A stretch of 64,000 bases of DNA from the NCBI GenBank assembly GCA_018389105.1, contig JACATO010002142.1, forward strand, positions 248,001 to 312,000, read 5' to 3'. Origin of the DNA: Nautilus pompilius. Taxonomy: Eukaryota; Mollusca; Cephalopoda; Nautilida; Nautilidae. The translations under genes and the position numbers were made by a program. Of the stretch, positions 36,101 through 48,675 are shown piece after piece. How positions within the stretch are numbered: position 1 is the stretch's first letter; each line of letters starts with the position of its first letter. The notes under the pieces were generated by a model, which was given only the letters and a program-made list of their open reading frames with translations, had not been told where the DNA came from and searched no databases.

Positions 36101-37393
36101 TATATATTAAAAATGTTTGTGATTATGAGTAATATGGACCTGTTAATTTTTGCGATTCAGATGTTTTAAATTAGACAATTTTTTTTAAAAAAGTTAATAC
36201 ATCGCCATTAACACTTCAGTCTTGATACTTTTGCGAATACGAAGCATCTAAATTATCCATCTGCCATCTGTCAGGTGAAGCATGTTGTTGGAAAGTAAAA
36301 GCAAAGCCGAACTCCATTGCTGCTGGATACAGATGATGGAGACAGCAAACAAACCCAGAATGAACCAGCTGTTAGCTAAACGAACAAAAGTTGCACAGTG
36401 ACACCAGAGACTTAGTTGGGCTTAAATGTACATACCCTCAACCAGAAAGCCGACAAGACTATGCACAGGCTGGCTTTAAAAATATGGAGGTGCTGTATTA
36501 TCAGACATCAGAAAAAACTTTGGCTAAGTAAGCGGCCAACCAGAATAGCAGAACGCTAACTTTGCCAGGGGCATTACTATGGCACCATATAAAATGGTTC
36601 TCTCTGTCTTGTGTGTTGACCATACTGGCGACGTTTGTTGTTGGTACATGGGACTGTTACAAACACTCGGCATTTCCATTTCTCTCTTAAATGGTGCATG
36701 CTATGTTTCTTTTCATTCTAAAACAGTTTTTCTGATGATTCTTGCTTGTAAAAACACCAGTGGAGCAGCTGATTCTCTTGAATTTAAAGTGAAAGTTTAC
36801 CAGATTCTTCAGGAAATGTGTTTAGCAGTAAGAAAATTATTTTAAAAAGAAGGAATAACAATGTTGTGGATAGGGGTGGGGATCAGAGTGCTGAAAAGTT
36901 ACTGGTATGGAGATCAAAGAAATACTGACATCTTCCTCTCCCTAAAAAGTAATCCCACTGATGTTTTGCTCTGATGGTGGTATAGAGTAACCTCCTTTTT
37001 CAGGGATTCTTGCACCCACTGTGCTAAACATGTAATACTTGGAATTTGGAGTTTTGGTTGGGGGAGGGAATCCTCAGAGTTTTTTCCACTTTGATACATT
37101 AATTTTTTTAGATAATCATTTTATTGTCCCTGCTAATCTTCTTGTGGTTGTTACTGATGAAAAAAATTTTTTTTCTCTTCACAGGAACTTGTCTCAGCAT
37201 TGTGTCATCTTGTATCCAGTTATGCAAGACTATCAAAGAACTCGTCCATGATGTCATGAATTCACGCCATCGTGACCGACTTCTCCTCTGCTCAGAATCT
37301 GCTGACAAGGCTTCGGGGCAGTTATCTGCTCTTCTCATGCAGTATGATATTGACGACAGCAGCTCTTCTTCAGCATCAGTCAAATCTCGCTAG
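25487..37393 (+). CDS. TLNRD1: TLNRD1 (MESDC1): talin rod domain-containing protein 1
   Basis: Exons 25487-26267 and 37185-37393 join at CTC G|GA ACT to give 990 nt, 329 aa plus stop (vertebrate TLNRD1 about 360 aa). Donor G|GTAAGTCC, acceptor CTTCACAG. Conserved blocks include KMQGVADLLLLS near the N-terminus, QADLVVELVEYCSHAAYLVA-like residues around 90-110 (vertebrate [20 protein letters not shown]), GLVERYR, SLSKNLAVLADICKYASEK, QFKLCLKSLTATAS and AKEAQTAILG spanning the splice junction. The family folds as a talin R7-R8-like helical bundle, dimerises and bundles actin in filopodia (family knowledge). No signal peptide or membrane segment. It lies head-to-head with GABPB. Vertebrate TLNRD1 is a single coding exon, so the long intron is notable. 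Other frames in exon 1 are shadows. Confidence 0.92.
26641..27134. repeat. CT-rich polypyrimidine tract ending in A33
   Basis: From about 26714 to 27099 the plus strand is almost purely C and T (CT, CCT and CCCT mixtures); 33 A residues follow at 27102-27134. The encoded long Ser/Leu/Pro frames are artefacts of the repeat. Confidence 0.95.
26663..26713. promoter_or_regulatory. three perfect CRE palindromes
   Basis: TGACGTCA at 26663-26670, 26685-26692 and 26706-26713, spaced 22 and 21 bp, about two helical turns. About 400 bp into the TLNRD1 intron and right before the CT tract. CREB/ATF binding is inferred from the consensus. Confidence 0.7.
27135..33690. other. TLNRD1 intron 1, proximal part
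   Basis: AT-rich intron without recognised exons on either strand. Short open frames (for example near 27.4, 28.3, 29.2 and 31.3 kb) show no similarity I know. One higher-complexity block lies at 30.85-31.16 kb. Confidence 0.6.
30860..31160. promoter_or_regulatory. candidate non-coding regulatory block
   Basis: Unlike its AT-rich surroundings this block carries GACGTCAT near 30864, GGTCACGTGATG near 30896, and GAAAGCGAAAGAGAAAAC near 31029. These resemble CRE, MiT/TFE E-box and IRF-type sites. Function is inference. Confidence 0.3.
33700..34245 (+). mobile_element. fragment of a dispersed transposon-like ORF
   Basis: Broken plus-strand reading frame: ISQAEL-like INQQELIGLVCDLTVSKQQA, then LLGSRLQQWNLL, then a degenerate stretch, a stop, a frame change and a WHLFIDS-stop-KLSLKA, LHNGNKKS block. 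The order DLxLSKQQAELLGSRLQEWNLL, then EWRLFIDSSKxSLKAVLLHNGN, is that of a multi-copy ORF family repeated in many invertebrate genomes. Its superfamily is not clear to me. Stops and frame changes make it a pseudogene. Confidence 0.55.
35580..35830 (+). mobile_element. degenerate tRNA-derived SINE (same family as 61.7 kb)
   Basis: GGTTGAGGGCCCAAGTTC resembles GGCTGAGGGTCCAAGTTTG in the better-preserved copy at 61.7 kb, and a TGGCTGTGCAGTAGG stretch sits where the A box would be. Boundaries are approximate. Confidence 0.4.
36258..36277 (+). promoter_or_regulatory. three E-boxes at 7-bp spacing
   Basis: CATCTG at 36258-36263, CATCTG at 36265-36270 and CAGGTG at 36272-36277. All match CANNTG and start exactly 7 bp apart, just upstream of TLNRD1 exon 2. 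Confidence 0.4.
37185..37393 (+). CDS. TLNRD1: TLNRD1 coding exon 2
   Basis: Residues 261-329: TCLSIVSSCIQLCKTIKEL aligns with the vertebrate AMSVVSACVLLTQCLRDL helix, then RHRDRLLLCSESADKASGQL. It ends in a serine-rich tail and TAG. Confidence 0.92.
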
Positions 37394-40300
37394 CACAATG
37401 CACCTCACTTGCAGATGTTGGGATTAAAAAAAGGAACTTGTTTATTTGGGGGGGTTTGAAATTTCATAACAAGAAAGAAATCATGGTGAGAGAGGGCGGG
37501 AGAGGCTATGGTGGCTGCTTCACTATGGTCCTGGACAATTTTCCAACATTTTAGAAAAATATAACGTCAAGTTTACACTAATCATTATCTCATAAGAGTT
37601 TCTCTCTCTCTTCCTAAGTATTTTTGTTGGGGAAGAGTTAAGAATTGTTATTTTGTTAATTTACTTGTTTAATGTGTTTTCTAATACTTTGTCGTATCTG
37701 TCTCTTTTGTTGTTTTTTTTTAACCAAACATTTCCTATGGCTAAAGGTTCCAAACTATCGTAACACCTGGCTAGACGAGTTCAGAAGATTTGAAGATAAG
37801 TTCTTCACATCTGTCTATCTGCCACTTCACTGTTAGCCAACTTCTAAACCAACTTTTCTGTAATTGTTTCGTTATCTCTAGGAAACTTTTTGAGGGTTAG
37901 TTTTTAGACTTCATCTGTGTGCATGCATGGTGAAACTCAGTTTTCCATGTTTGGCAACTCTTATTTTTCCAGAAGTGTTATGGACTTTTTTATTTTTTTT
38001 ACTTGGGTGCAACTTTCTAGGTACTATGTTATTGTTGCTGCTGTGTTTCTCCTTTTTTCTCTTTTTTTTTCCCTTTCAGTATATTTTTCTAAAGATCCTG
38101 TTATTCACCATGTGCCTCTTTCCCAATTCTACACCAAACTCTTACAGAGAGCTTAATACCCAACAGTCATCAATTCAAGTCTTGGAGAATCACTGTAGAT
38201 TGCTAGTCCTCCAAAATTAAATCCATATTTTTATGCTGAGTTAGTCCACCAAACTAACACTGATGATGTCAGCCAGATAGGGGAAGATTGTAGAAATGCG
38301 GATATAGAGTTTAATTCTAACAAAATTGTCAGGAAAAACCCAACTGAAATTTCTTTCTTTATATCACGGCCTGTCTAAAGATGCATTTTTTTTTTTCATT
38401 AGATCAGAAAATGCTTTAAGCAAACTTATTTTCCTCACTGGAGCTTTGATTTCCATTCTTCATTGCCATAAACATGCCTACCAGCCTGTTTTTTATTTAC
38501 ATCTTAGATACTATGAAAAACATTGTTTGCTATGATTCCATATAATGTAGGGGTGGCCAAACTGAGCTCAACATTTACCAGTTTTCATTGTCAATACTTA
38601 AATATTTCATTTTTGTTTCATAGAAACATTATACTATATTAATTTGTGTGAAAGAATTTCTTGTGTCAAATGCCCAGATTTATTTCCATTATTATCATTA
38701 TAATAATTATTATATCTTTACTAATGATAACAATAAAGATGTTACCTTGTGCATGCATGTGTGCATTGCACATATTTGTGCTTAGTGGGATTTCAGGCAC
38801 TCATCCCTGCTTCCATTCAGTTGTGCTCGCATGCAGCAGTTCTGTGAAAATAGGATTGGTGCTTAGATTTCTCGTGTTTGAGTTTTGAGAAAACAGGCTC
38901 ACAAAAATAAGTCGAGGCGAACATGAAGACTAATTTTAGGGCTGCACCTTTGATGTTAGGGTATTTTTATTTTCCTTTGGTATGAGCTTCCTCTTTCTGG
39001 ACAGACTACAATCTGTCGTGTTGCCAAGGTTTTGTTATTTCCATTTGGGACACTGCTTTGTCAGTGACTAAAGGGGGGGGGTGTCAGACATTTGACTTCA
39101 GCACTAGAAGGGTCAATCGGAAATCTGATCTGGGGTCTTTGCTGCTGCATATCTTGGAATCTTTCCTCAAAAATTGTCCTAAGTTCATTAGCCAGGCTTA
39201 TCTATTTATGCTCCATTTTAGGGCCTCAGCTGCATCTTTGCCTCTGAAACAACTGCATTTTGTTTATGAATAGATCTGACAGCAACTTAGATTTCCTTTG
39301 CATTTCCATGTTTAGTTTATTCAAATACAGCAGCATATCTCTAGGAAATGCCAAATCTAGAAACCACTTAGTCTGTAAGCTAGGAGTGTATTCTGAGTTT
39401 CTCCATAAACAATTTCACTGGTTCCAGCAGCTAGAAAATAACGAGTGATAACTTAACTTCTCAAGAGCCGTTGAACTGCACATTGAAGTGTCAAATTGGA
39501 CAGGAGGCAGCCATCTTCATCCAGTTCTTTAATCAGACTTTGGAGTCGTCTGTGGGAGTGCATTTGTGCAAATGTAATTCACAATTTCAGAGACATGTTC
39601 CAAGATGTGATTTAATTTGAGCTTTTTAGACACTGGTTGCTCCAGACGAGTAATACAGTGGAATGTCCAAAGTTCAGGAAAGCTCTCACCAGACTTGCAA
39701 AGCCCTACTAATTCATTCACCTGTCTGTTTCACAATTGCAGTGAGCCACTGTAAAGGTAGGTTGTTTTTAGCAGCTACTGGTTTCAATGCAGCCTCTAGA
39801 TCCTGTCCTTTATTTGACACAACATTGAGGAGTTCTTCCCTCGCAACGCAGTCATCATCTGACCGAAGACAAAAGCTGCTAGTTAAGGTTTGTCCCCCAC
39901 ATTGGTCAAAGCAATCCTCAATTACCCAGACTTCTGGAGTTGTGATTCAATGTCAGTATGAGAGTTGCAGGACTGAAGTCACATTATGGAGGCATGTTTT
40001 GATAAACTTACATTCAGAATTAGGCTTCTTTTCTTTTTTTTGCATGGGCTACATGCCAGGCCACATGATAGGAGGCCAGTGTTCCAGTTTGTGATTGTTT
40101 GGCAGAACTTGTGAAGATGTGGGCTCGAAAATCAATGCTTGTATGTTCAAATTATTCAGTTTTAAGGTGGGGAGTTCAGAACCTTGTGGAAAGTCTTGAC
40201 GCTGCTGGGTTGAAGATTTGGACCGAGGGAGACATCTGGCAAAAAAAGACACGACTGTATCATTATGTGCAACAAAAAATACATACTTTCCCTTGGAAGA

Positions 40301-40783
40301 TTCACTTTTCCATGTGTATTTTTTTTTTTTTTCCATTTGCACTCACATCTATTGTAAGATGCTGCAAAAAAAAACTTTCTTTGAAGTTGGGCAAACACTG
40401 TGAACCTGAAAACTAGAGTCAGTCTCCACTACGTGGTTTAACAGTAACAATGATGATTGGTTAAAGTTGTGAGAGAGAAAAATAATTGACAGTAAGCATA
40501 GGTAATAATTCAAATGCATAAGTTACTAGCTACTTTAACAATATAATTTATCTTTTCTCCGTTCACCAAAATGGCCAACTCTGATATAATGCATGTTTTC
40601 TCTTCTACGCTCTGAATACTAAACAAAATCAACATGACAGATTTTATGATGAAGATTTTAAAAATTAATGGCTACAGCATGACTATATTACATCTAATAC
40701 AGAAGTGTGTTCTTCGTGTTAGACAGAAGTAGCCGGTGGGGCAGGAAGTGTTACCTTTTCTCCAGAATGCTTTGTTTAATAAA
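37394..40783 (+). other. TLNRD1: TLNRD1 3' UTR and downstream DNA
   Basis: No introns or exons recognised. AATAAA occurs at 38732-38737 and 40778-40783; either could end the transcript. The second half is occupied by an antisense hAT-like remnant (39.45-40.34 kb). Confidence 0.4.
39450..40340 (-). mobile_element. hAT-like transposase remnant
   Basis: Minus-strand pieces read MNELVGLCKSGESFPELWTF, then FHCITRLEQPVSKKLKLNHI and HVSEIVNYICTNAL. These resemble the ELxxFHCIIHQ...LCxKxLKxDHVMxxVVxxVNFI region of SCAND3/GTF2IRD2-type hAT transposases. Upstream pieces are too degraded to place with confidence. Stops and frame changes throughout. Confidence 0.4.
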
Positions 40784-43700
40784 GTCTTGAAACCATTGGC
40801 ACATTTCACTTTTACCACTTCTTGGTGTCTCGTCTAGTTTGATGCTTGTCGCTGTTCTGCTGATAGTGGTCCTCTAAAATAAAAATAAACTAGCAGGGGG
40901 GGTTTTGAATTTTAACTGCTTTGAATTATTTTAGTTCTGCTTTACAGAGCATAACTTTTTTGTTGTTTTTGTCATTTCTGAAAACCACCGTCATAATAAG
41001 ATTAATAACTCTCTTTAAGACTTTAAATTGTCTCCCCTTGCCCCTATTTTTTTGTTTTGTTTAGACATTTAATTGTAAGTGTTTATCTTGTTTTTATGTC
41101 TGGTCCATACCACACAGTTTCTAGTCCTCTATGAAGGAGACAGGGGTGATACAGACTCAGAATTGAGCAGGCTGGCTGTTATAAGGATATAAACTACACT
41201 CCCAGTCTTAAAGAGGTAAAGAACTCCAAGCACTACAGATGGGTATTGTAGTTAATATATATATATAAATTTGCTGTAGTGTGGATGACTAATGATGGCT
41301 GCTAATTTTGTAATATCTGGAAGGAGTAGAGTGGGTAATTGGAATAATTTATGAAGGAAGGGAAGTAGAAATGTATGAAATGACTTACTGTTCACTGGGC
41401 ATGTACTGTTGTTTGACTGAACTTTATCTAGTGTCTGTATTGAGTTTATCATTGTTTGTTTTCTTTTGGTCTTACACGTTTTTATTGGGTAATGCATAAA
41501 CTTACACCTAATGCATTTTCTCAGTTAATATTGTTACTGTCAAACTTTGAAGTTGTTACTTTTTAGAAAATAATTTTAAAAATCATTCATTTTTTTTTTG
41601 TATGTAAATAGAATCTAGTAATAGATTTTTTTTTTATGTGCTTTTGTTTATAAAACTTTTCTTAAATTTTATGGGAGGTAAAAAGCAAAAATATAATTGC
41701 TCAGCAATACATCAGTAATTATTGACCATTTTCATTTGTAGCAACAGAATTTGATATGATGCAGAACAGAAGAGTTGAGGTCTCATCAATACTGAATGAT
41801 TGAATAATTTTGAATTCCAAAATTAATCTTTTTAAGTGACATTTAATGATTATGCAGTGCAAAAAATAGTTATTTTACTATTTAAAAAAGCAACCCTTTA
41901 ACAAATAAATGTTTCTACCTTATATTTTCTTTTCCTTAGCTAAATTTCTTTACTTTTGTGTATGATTTTCTTTTTTCTCCCTTGTTTCCAGAAGAATCAC
42001 CCTTATAACCTATATACTTGCAGCAAAAGTTTTATTTTTGTTTTTCTATTACTTCTTTTTTAATTTATTTATTTTTAGATAAAATAATCGTATTAATATT
42101 AAAATATTATTATTTTAGATTCAGTATGGCTTTAAGTAATTGGCGTAATAACAGTATAACCATACATTTAATAAATGCATATTTTTTTGGTAATTAAAGT
42201 TAATATGATCTGTGAAGCACAAAAGAGAAGAAAAAAATTCTTCTGCAAACGTCATTTGTACCCATAATATAGGTTTTCATTACTTCTGTTTAGGGGGAGC
42301 AAGCTGTATATATAACAGAAGTTGTGTGTTTTGAAGGATGCGCCTAGATTTTTGTACTGATTTGTGTCATGTGACAGTGTCAGACTATAGAAAACCTGCT
42401 TTAAAAATAATAGATACTGTAAATACATAAATACGAGCTGATGAGGCTGTGGTCTGGTTTGGAGAGGGAAAGATGAGAGATGGCACGGAAAAGCCAATTG
42501 AACAGTTCCCTTTGAGATTCCTTAAAATTCCAGTTTCTCTCTAAAAAGATTTTGGGTCTGCCCAAAATGTGCCTTCAGGTGGTAGTGGGGGGGGGCAGAT
42601 ATGTACTGCTATCAGCAGTATTATATTTTGCTGTTTGGTTTAAATCCAATGGTCGACTGTGCTGCACCAGTTCATGACCATGGCTACGGCTACCCAGCAA
42701 ATGAAAAGGCATCGACTATAATTTTGCTACCCCCCCAACCGAAACCAAGAAGTTGGCTGTTGCCATGGTTGCAAGTTGTACATCTGAAAATTAGCTTTCA
42801 TCTATTTACTCTTTTAAGCACACATTTATCACAAAAGAGAATTTATTATACAAATGGCTGAAAATGTTGATGACATGGGTGCAATTATTATTGCGAGAGC
42901 ATCACTTAAAATTTGTCCATGAGTGCATTGCTAAAATTAGTTGTATGTTCCTGTTACATGATTGTTTTCCTGAACTGAAGTGAGACACTACACTTTAATA
43001 CATTTCCAGTGAGATCTGAACAAGTTAAGCCCAGCCATCGAAGGAACAGTATGCATTTTCTAATTTCTGGTCAAATCATTTTTAATACCTCAGTTTAAAT
43101 GTGTTATTTAAAAACCACCCCGTCTACTCATATATATATACAGAAACTGCGCATTTTATTATCTTTAATTTTTTTGTATCTACAATACAAACTACTGGAG
43201 ATGTTCAAATGAAACTAGGCTGGCTATGATTAATTTTTATCAGCTTTCATTTGAATGCCTGCAATTTAAAAAAAAAATATTTGTTTCTTTTTTATTGTGT
43301 GTGTATTAAATATGGGTAAGCAAGCTGTACTCGAGATTATATGATTGGCACCTGTTCACATAACAATAATGAAAGGGTTAACCGTACTTAATGAATGTCA
43401 GTTATTTTAACTTTTTTTTGTTAATTGCTAACAGCTTTTTTTCTGAATTTAATAACCACACTGTCTAGAGATTCACAAGTTTTTTTTAGAATTTTTATGG
43501 CAAACAGTAGGTTATAAAGCATTTTTTTTTTTAAAAAAAATATCACGACCCCTTTCTTCCAATATGTAGAGAAAATAAATAAAATTATGGTAAAACACAG
43601 AAAACAAATCAAAAACTTCCAGAGTTTGAAGTTGTTATTCGAAGATCAGTTGTTTAAAGAACATTTATTACAGTTACACAAGTGAATCCTGTTTGTCTGT

Positions 43701-46700
43701 CTCTCTGTCTTACATTTTGCTACAGTCCAAAAATAATACCTCCCACAAAGAATAACAAATTGCTAAGCACTTAAGACTGTACATTTATTTTCTAAAACAG
43801 TTGTTTTTTTTTTTACTTGTTTAAAATCAAATTATAGTTTTAAAAAATCTGACTGGGTAAACAAAAAATCCGCTATCTGCATTTAAAGAAGCTAAAGTGT
43901 TTTTTGCTGAGTAAATATTTATTTCAGAGACTCGCATCTTGTTTCTGAGTCTATACTGTGTTCATATATACGTCAATTTAGGTGATCTCACCCTTAGTGT
44001 GTATCCATTATAATATTTTTGACTGATAAAGTTGTGAACAGTGAATTATGTTTTTGAAATTCATTGTGAATCCTTGTCCAGCTGCTGCCACCATTGGCCA
44101 GTTGAAAACTCCTCAATTCAAACACTGGCTGTTACTCCAGCTTTTCCACTGTACCGCATTTTACAAGAAACAGCTGACGGGTGTGGTTACTAACCTGAGA
44201 GATTGCTTTACAAGTCAACATCAGTGGCATTCAAGGCATCAGCCTCTTAGGATCTCCGTTATGAAAGAAGATAGTGCATTCTAGCAAACTGCTTACTCAA
44301 TCTATGAAAGACAGTTATTACTTCCAACAGACCTCCATTGATTCTTGCCTCTTAGTTTTCCACTTGATGGATCTTCACTGCAGCAGCAGATGGAATTCTA
44401 CCAAAGATTTAAATAATTTTAAAAAAAGAAAAACAAAAACAGAAGAGTGGTGAGATGGGTATGGATGGAAGGGTAAGAAAGAGTCTGTATAGCCTAACAT
44501 GCAAGTTTTACAGCATAGAAGGGAGTGAGCAGGAGGCATTAAAAAAAATCATACTATTTCTCATATATTATAATTTTTTGTACAGAATCTGTTAATGAAA
44601 TATTTTCACTTATTAACCCTAAATTCTTGAACATGAAATTGAATTTTTGAACAGTGAAGAATAAAACTGTATCTGTATCAATGACTTCACAGGGAATGTA
44701 CAGAGAATAATTTATTGTTTTTTATGCCATAGTTTCCAGTAATTCACAAAGTGCTATGAACGTTTTTATTATCATTGTTTTTGAAGTCAGTATTATTTCA
44801 ATGATTGCCCATTTACTGTTGTAATAAATAATCCTTTTATTTCTTCTTTTTCATTTGAAAAAAGAAAAAAGTAGATTGTTGTTGTGCTTCTGTTAAAGAG
44901 ACTCTGTTTGCAAAGCAGACCAGTGTCATTGAGCCTGAGCCAGGATTTCATGTTTTAAAATTTATTTACTCTATCATAAAAAGATCTTTTTTTAATATGC
45001 AAATACAGTTTGGTAAAATTAATCAGAAATGTCATTGCTTTACAGAATTGGTCAAAAGACCGTCTTCAACATTAATTAGGCAAAGATTTGGTGAACACAG
45101 GTCTTTATCAAATTGCCTATAACGCCATATATAACATTATGAAGCACACAGAAGCCATCTCAGGGTTCTCTGTTCCAAACTGAATTTTAGAAGGTGAAAG
45201 TAGCACCACACCTTTATCACGAGAAAGACCCTGGTTCTTTAAAACTGTTGCAAATACACTCTTGTCTGCGTTAAAAAAAATGAATGCACTAAGGGATCAT
45301 TTTTATTTGGCAGCCATTTCCAGATAAACTTTGGATAAAAATACAGCTGTCCCCCGGTGTTCGCGGAGGTTACGTCCCTTGAGCACCCGCGAAAAGTGAA
45401 AAACCGTGAACATTGGACGTGGTCCATAAAAATGCCTATAAACATCAAAATATAACATAACATATAATAAAAAATATAAGTAAATATATAATAATAATTT
45501 AATAAAAAATACAGTAAAATGTACGGGTACTCACCAATAATGAATGATATTGATTGAAGATGATGATGATGATGAATAAGCTGTGCAGCGCCTCGTGGGC
45601 AGCAGCCAATCAGCAGCGAGGAGAAATGAATACCGCTCTCCGATTGGCTACTTTCAAACCTCCAGCCAATAGTGTTTATTTTATATTGATATTTTGCTGA
45701 ATTTACGTTAGCATTTATATTACAAAATTAGTAAATTGTATTGTTATTAATAATTTAGTGCTAAAAAGTATGAAAAAATATATATTGCCACGAAAAAAGC
45801 CATAAAAAATCACAGGAGATATTTGCGATTCCGCGAATATGCGGGGGTTTCCATGAACAATTATTGGTTAGGTTCTAAGGAAAATTCTGCAAATGCCAAA
45901 CCACAATTACGTGGGGGTCGACTGTATACTTAACTAAATACCAATTTGAAAATATTTAATCCATCACCATTAGAACGTACCTGCGAGTGGTGTGGCTTGA
46001 TACAATAAACTTTCTCAGCCGTTTGTGGCCACTGACATATTTGATTTACGGCATTTACCACAGCAGTCACCAGGAAAAAAGTGTTTAATACAAGCACACA
46101 GGATCCACAGCAAAGCACGAGGGTAACTTTCTAAAATTCTGGTGTGGTATTGAAAAGGTTAGATGTTAAATATGTGATAAACTTTAATAATGTCTATTGT
46201 GTTTAGCAAAGTGAATATCTTCATTCGTATCAATAAATCTACAAGGTTTAATTTTCCTTATGTTGAATGCATAATTATGTCTGCTCCATGATAAGAACGA
46301 TTGTTACTAGATATGGTGCAGGAATTATCTGGAGGAAAAATCCATTCCTTTTGTTTAGCAAGTTTTATTTAAAAACAAAGGTCATCCTTGAGGTTAGAAT
46401 TATTTTACTGAAGGAGATTTTGAAAATATTTACTCTCTCTGATTTGTTTCTGTGAGTTAGCAGTGAAACATCTACCATCCTTTGATTGTGGATCTTGTGT
46501 AGTTGGGGTTTTCTAGGTCTCCTATTGATTTACAGGTTGGCTTATCCCATTTTGAAAGGTAAATGCATTTTCAGTGCTGCCAGCAAGCATTTGCTCATCA
46601 GTCAGATCAGTATTATTATTTGTGGATTTATAAAAAATGTCCATTGTTTCTGGACCTTTTAAATCTCTAAATGATGAGATGATGATAAAATTATAATAGT

Positions 46701-48553
46701 GCATGTCTGTATATGACAGAGAGAAAAAATACTCTGGTAATTGTCAACAAACAGAGCTGGCTGGCTTTTGTTAGATCAAAGGGCAGGGAATGTAAATATA
46801 GAGATCAAAGTGTGGTAGATTTTCCCTGATAGAAAGTCCATAGCAGGTGAACACCTGTCACCACCACTATATTATGGTATGTAGGTTGATGCTTTTTCTC
46901 ATTGTCTTGACTTCAACCTATATACTGATTCAACCTACCTATTAAAAACCACCATGCAAAATCTAGACCTGATTGGTGTTCAGAAAACAGAAAGGAAATT
47001 TATCCATAGTGATATTGAAATCAGATTGTTATTGCTTACCTATTAGTAGAATGCTTTCATCTACAAAAAAATTCTCGGACTCAGAATCTATTATTTAGTC
47101 TAATAATAATGCAAATCTCCATCATTTCATTAATTTATGAATCTTTTTTTTTTACATCAAAGAAAAACAATGTTTTCTATTTGGTTTTAGCTTATTACAA
47201 ACATGTATCATCATTGTTCTAAAGTTATTTAAATTTGTTTCTTTATCATTCTATTTGAGCTCATAACTGACAAAACAAGGTTGAGTTATTTACACGTGTC
47301 AGATATCTTTGTTCTTATTTGGAAAATATAGTAAACTACCTCACTTATTCAGAAACAGCTTTTCTATTTAAAAACTCCATCAATCTTCATGAATGAAAGC
47401 GAAATAGTTAAATGATTAAACTGAACCAATAAGCTACAAGTTGCTGCCCTTGAATAGGGAGTGGGGGGATATCAACGTCAGCAAGATACAATACTTGAAT
47501 GTGTAATTCAAACATTGCAACTGAATCTCTTTATAGATCTGCATTTTCTTTCTCCCCCCCCCCTCCCATTGAGCCAGGTTGCTAATTGCCCTTTCTGTGT
47601 CAATTGTAGTCTTCCTTCCTGTAATTATTTCAGACACGTTAATTAAAATTCTTGACCCATTTACCTGTAAATCACTTTTCTGAACAAGCCATTCTTCACT
47701 TTCCTGTTTGACACCCCTGCTTAGCTATTATGTAGTATTTGCTATATACTTGTGTAGTCTAATATGTCAAGTACTGATCTTTGCTGCAGAAAATGAACAA
47801 TAACAGAAACCAAAACAAAGTGCACTAAATAACCTAACACATTGAAACTTTTGGGCCTCTAGCCACAAAAAAAGATAAAACTGTTCTCCTTAATACACTG
47901 TTAATCATGAAAGGACTCAGGGTTGCAGAGTCCTACTCCCATAACAGAAATCCTACTGGATTTATCCTGAGGTAGGAAAGAAAGGGATCACTGAAGATCT
48001 ACGTTCACATTTTTTAAAGTTTTAAAAAATCTAATGCACTTCTTTTTATTTAATATCAGGCCTAGGTTTAGAAACATTTCTTTTGCATTACAAACCTATT
48101 ACTGAGAGATAGAGAAAAGGGAAATAGCTATCATCCGCACAATAAACAAGGGCTGGAAGAATCACTTTGAAGGTAACAAAACAACTTTTAAGGTATGAGT
48201 GTTAATAATATAGTAAACAGAATCTGCACAACGTTTTAACTAAAATAGTGCTGCTCTTATCAGAATCTTTATCTAGGAACATTGATCAAGTGAGTTAATG
48301 TGACAGTAAATTTGTTTCTTTTCCTTCAGTTAATCACAGTAAGATAGTGAATGTGTAAAGTCAATTACATGATAAACTAATTCAGCCACATCATAAATAT
48401 CCAGATCATGTGATAACTCAAGCATACAATAGTGTGCTGCTGTTATGAAACACTAGAGTGTACTGATTTCATTTCCAATCAAATGACAGGTTTGTAAATC
48501 TATTTTTTTGAGTATGAAATGAATACAGTATTTAGTAGTTTGAAGAGATAATC
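40784..48553. other. intergenic TLNRD1-LRMDA
   Basis: AT-rich sequence without recognised genes. It holds the pogo-type MITE at 45.34-45.92 kb. Small open frames near 42.7, 44.1 and 46.0 kb show no similarity. Non-coding 5' exons of LRMDA could be in its last part but are not visible. Confidence 0.55.
45344..45924. mobile_element. pogo-type MITE, 581 bp with TA duplication
   Basis: The left end reads CAGCTGTCCCCCGGTGTTCG; the right end in reverse complement reads CAGTCGACCCCCACGTAATT. Both are flanked by TA (45342-45343 and 45925-45926). The CAGTCGACCCCC-type terminus and GCGGGGGTT-like subterminal motifs are typical of pogo/Tigger elements. There is no transposase. The inside contains a (GAT)n run and AT-rich DNA. 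Confidence 0.8.
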
Positions 48554-48675
48554 ATGGCGCATACATACAGCAGAGTGACACTGGCTTATCAGGATATGCG
48601 GGACATACCTGCAGAAGTGAATGAAAAATACAGTGATTGGTTGGATGAATTGGATCTTAGTTATAATTGTATAAC
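48554..48675 (+). CDS. LRMDA: LRMDA coding exon 1
   Basis: Residues 1-40 plus two bases: [15 protein letters not shown], then [17 protein letters not shown]. The exon ends ATAAC| before ATATCCTT. Confidence 0.75.

Larger units (their letters stand above)
34246..37184. other. TLNRD1 intron 1, distal part
   Basis: AT-rich intron with a degenerate SINE-like segment near 35.6 kb, three E-boxes near 36.26 kb and a hairpin resembling miR-34 near 34.8 kb. An open frame at 36579-36845 shows no similarity I recognise. Confidence 0.5.

Noticed and set aside
36579-36845. 88-codon open frame as an extra TLNRD1 exon
   Set aside because: No similarity to TLNRD1 and no need for it: exon 1 joins 37185 in frame.
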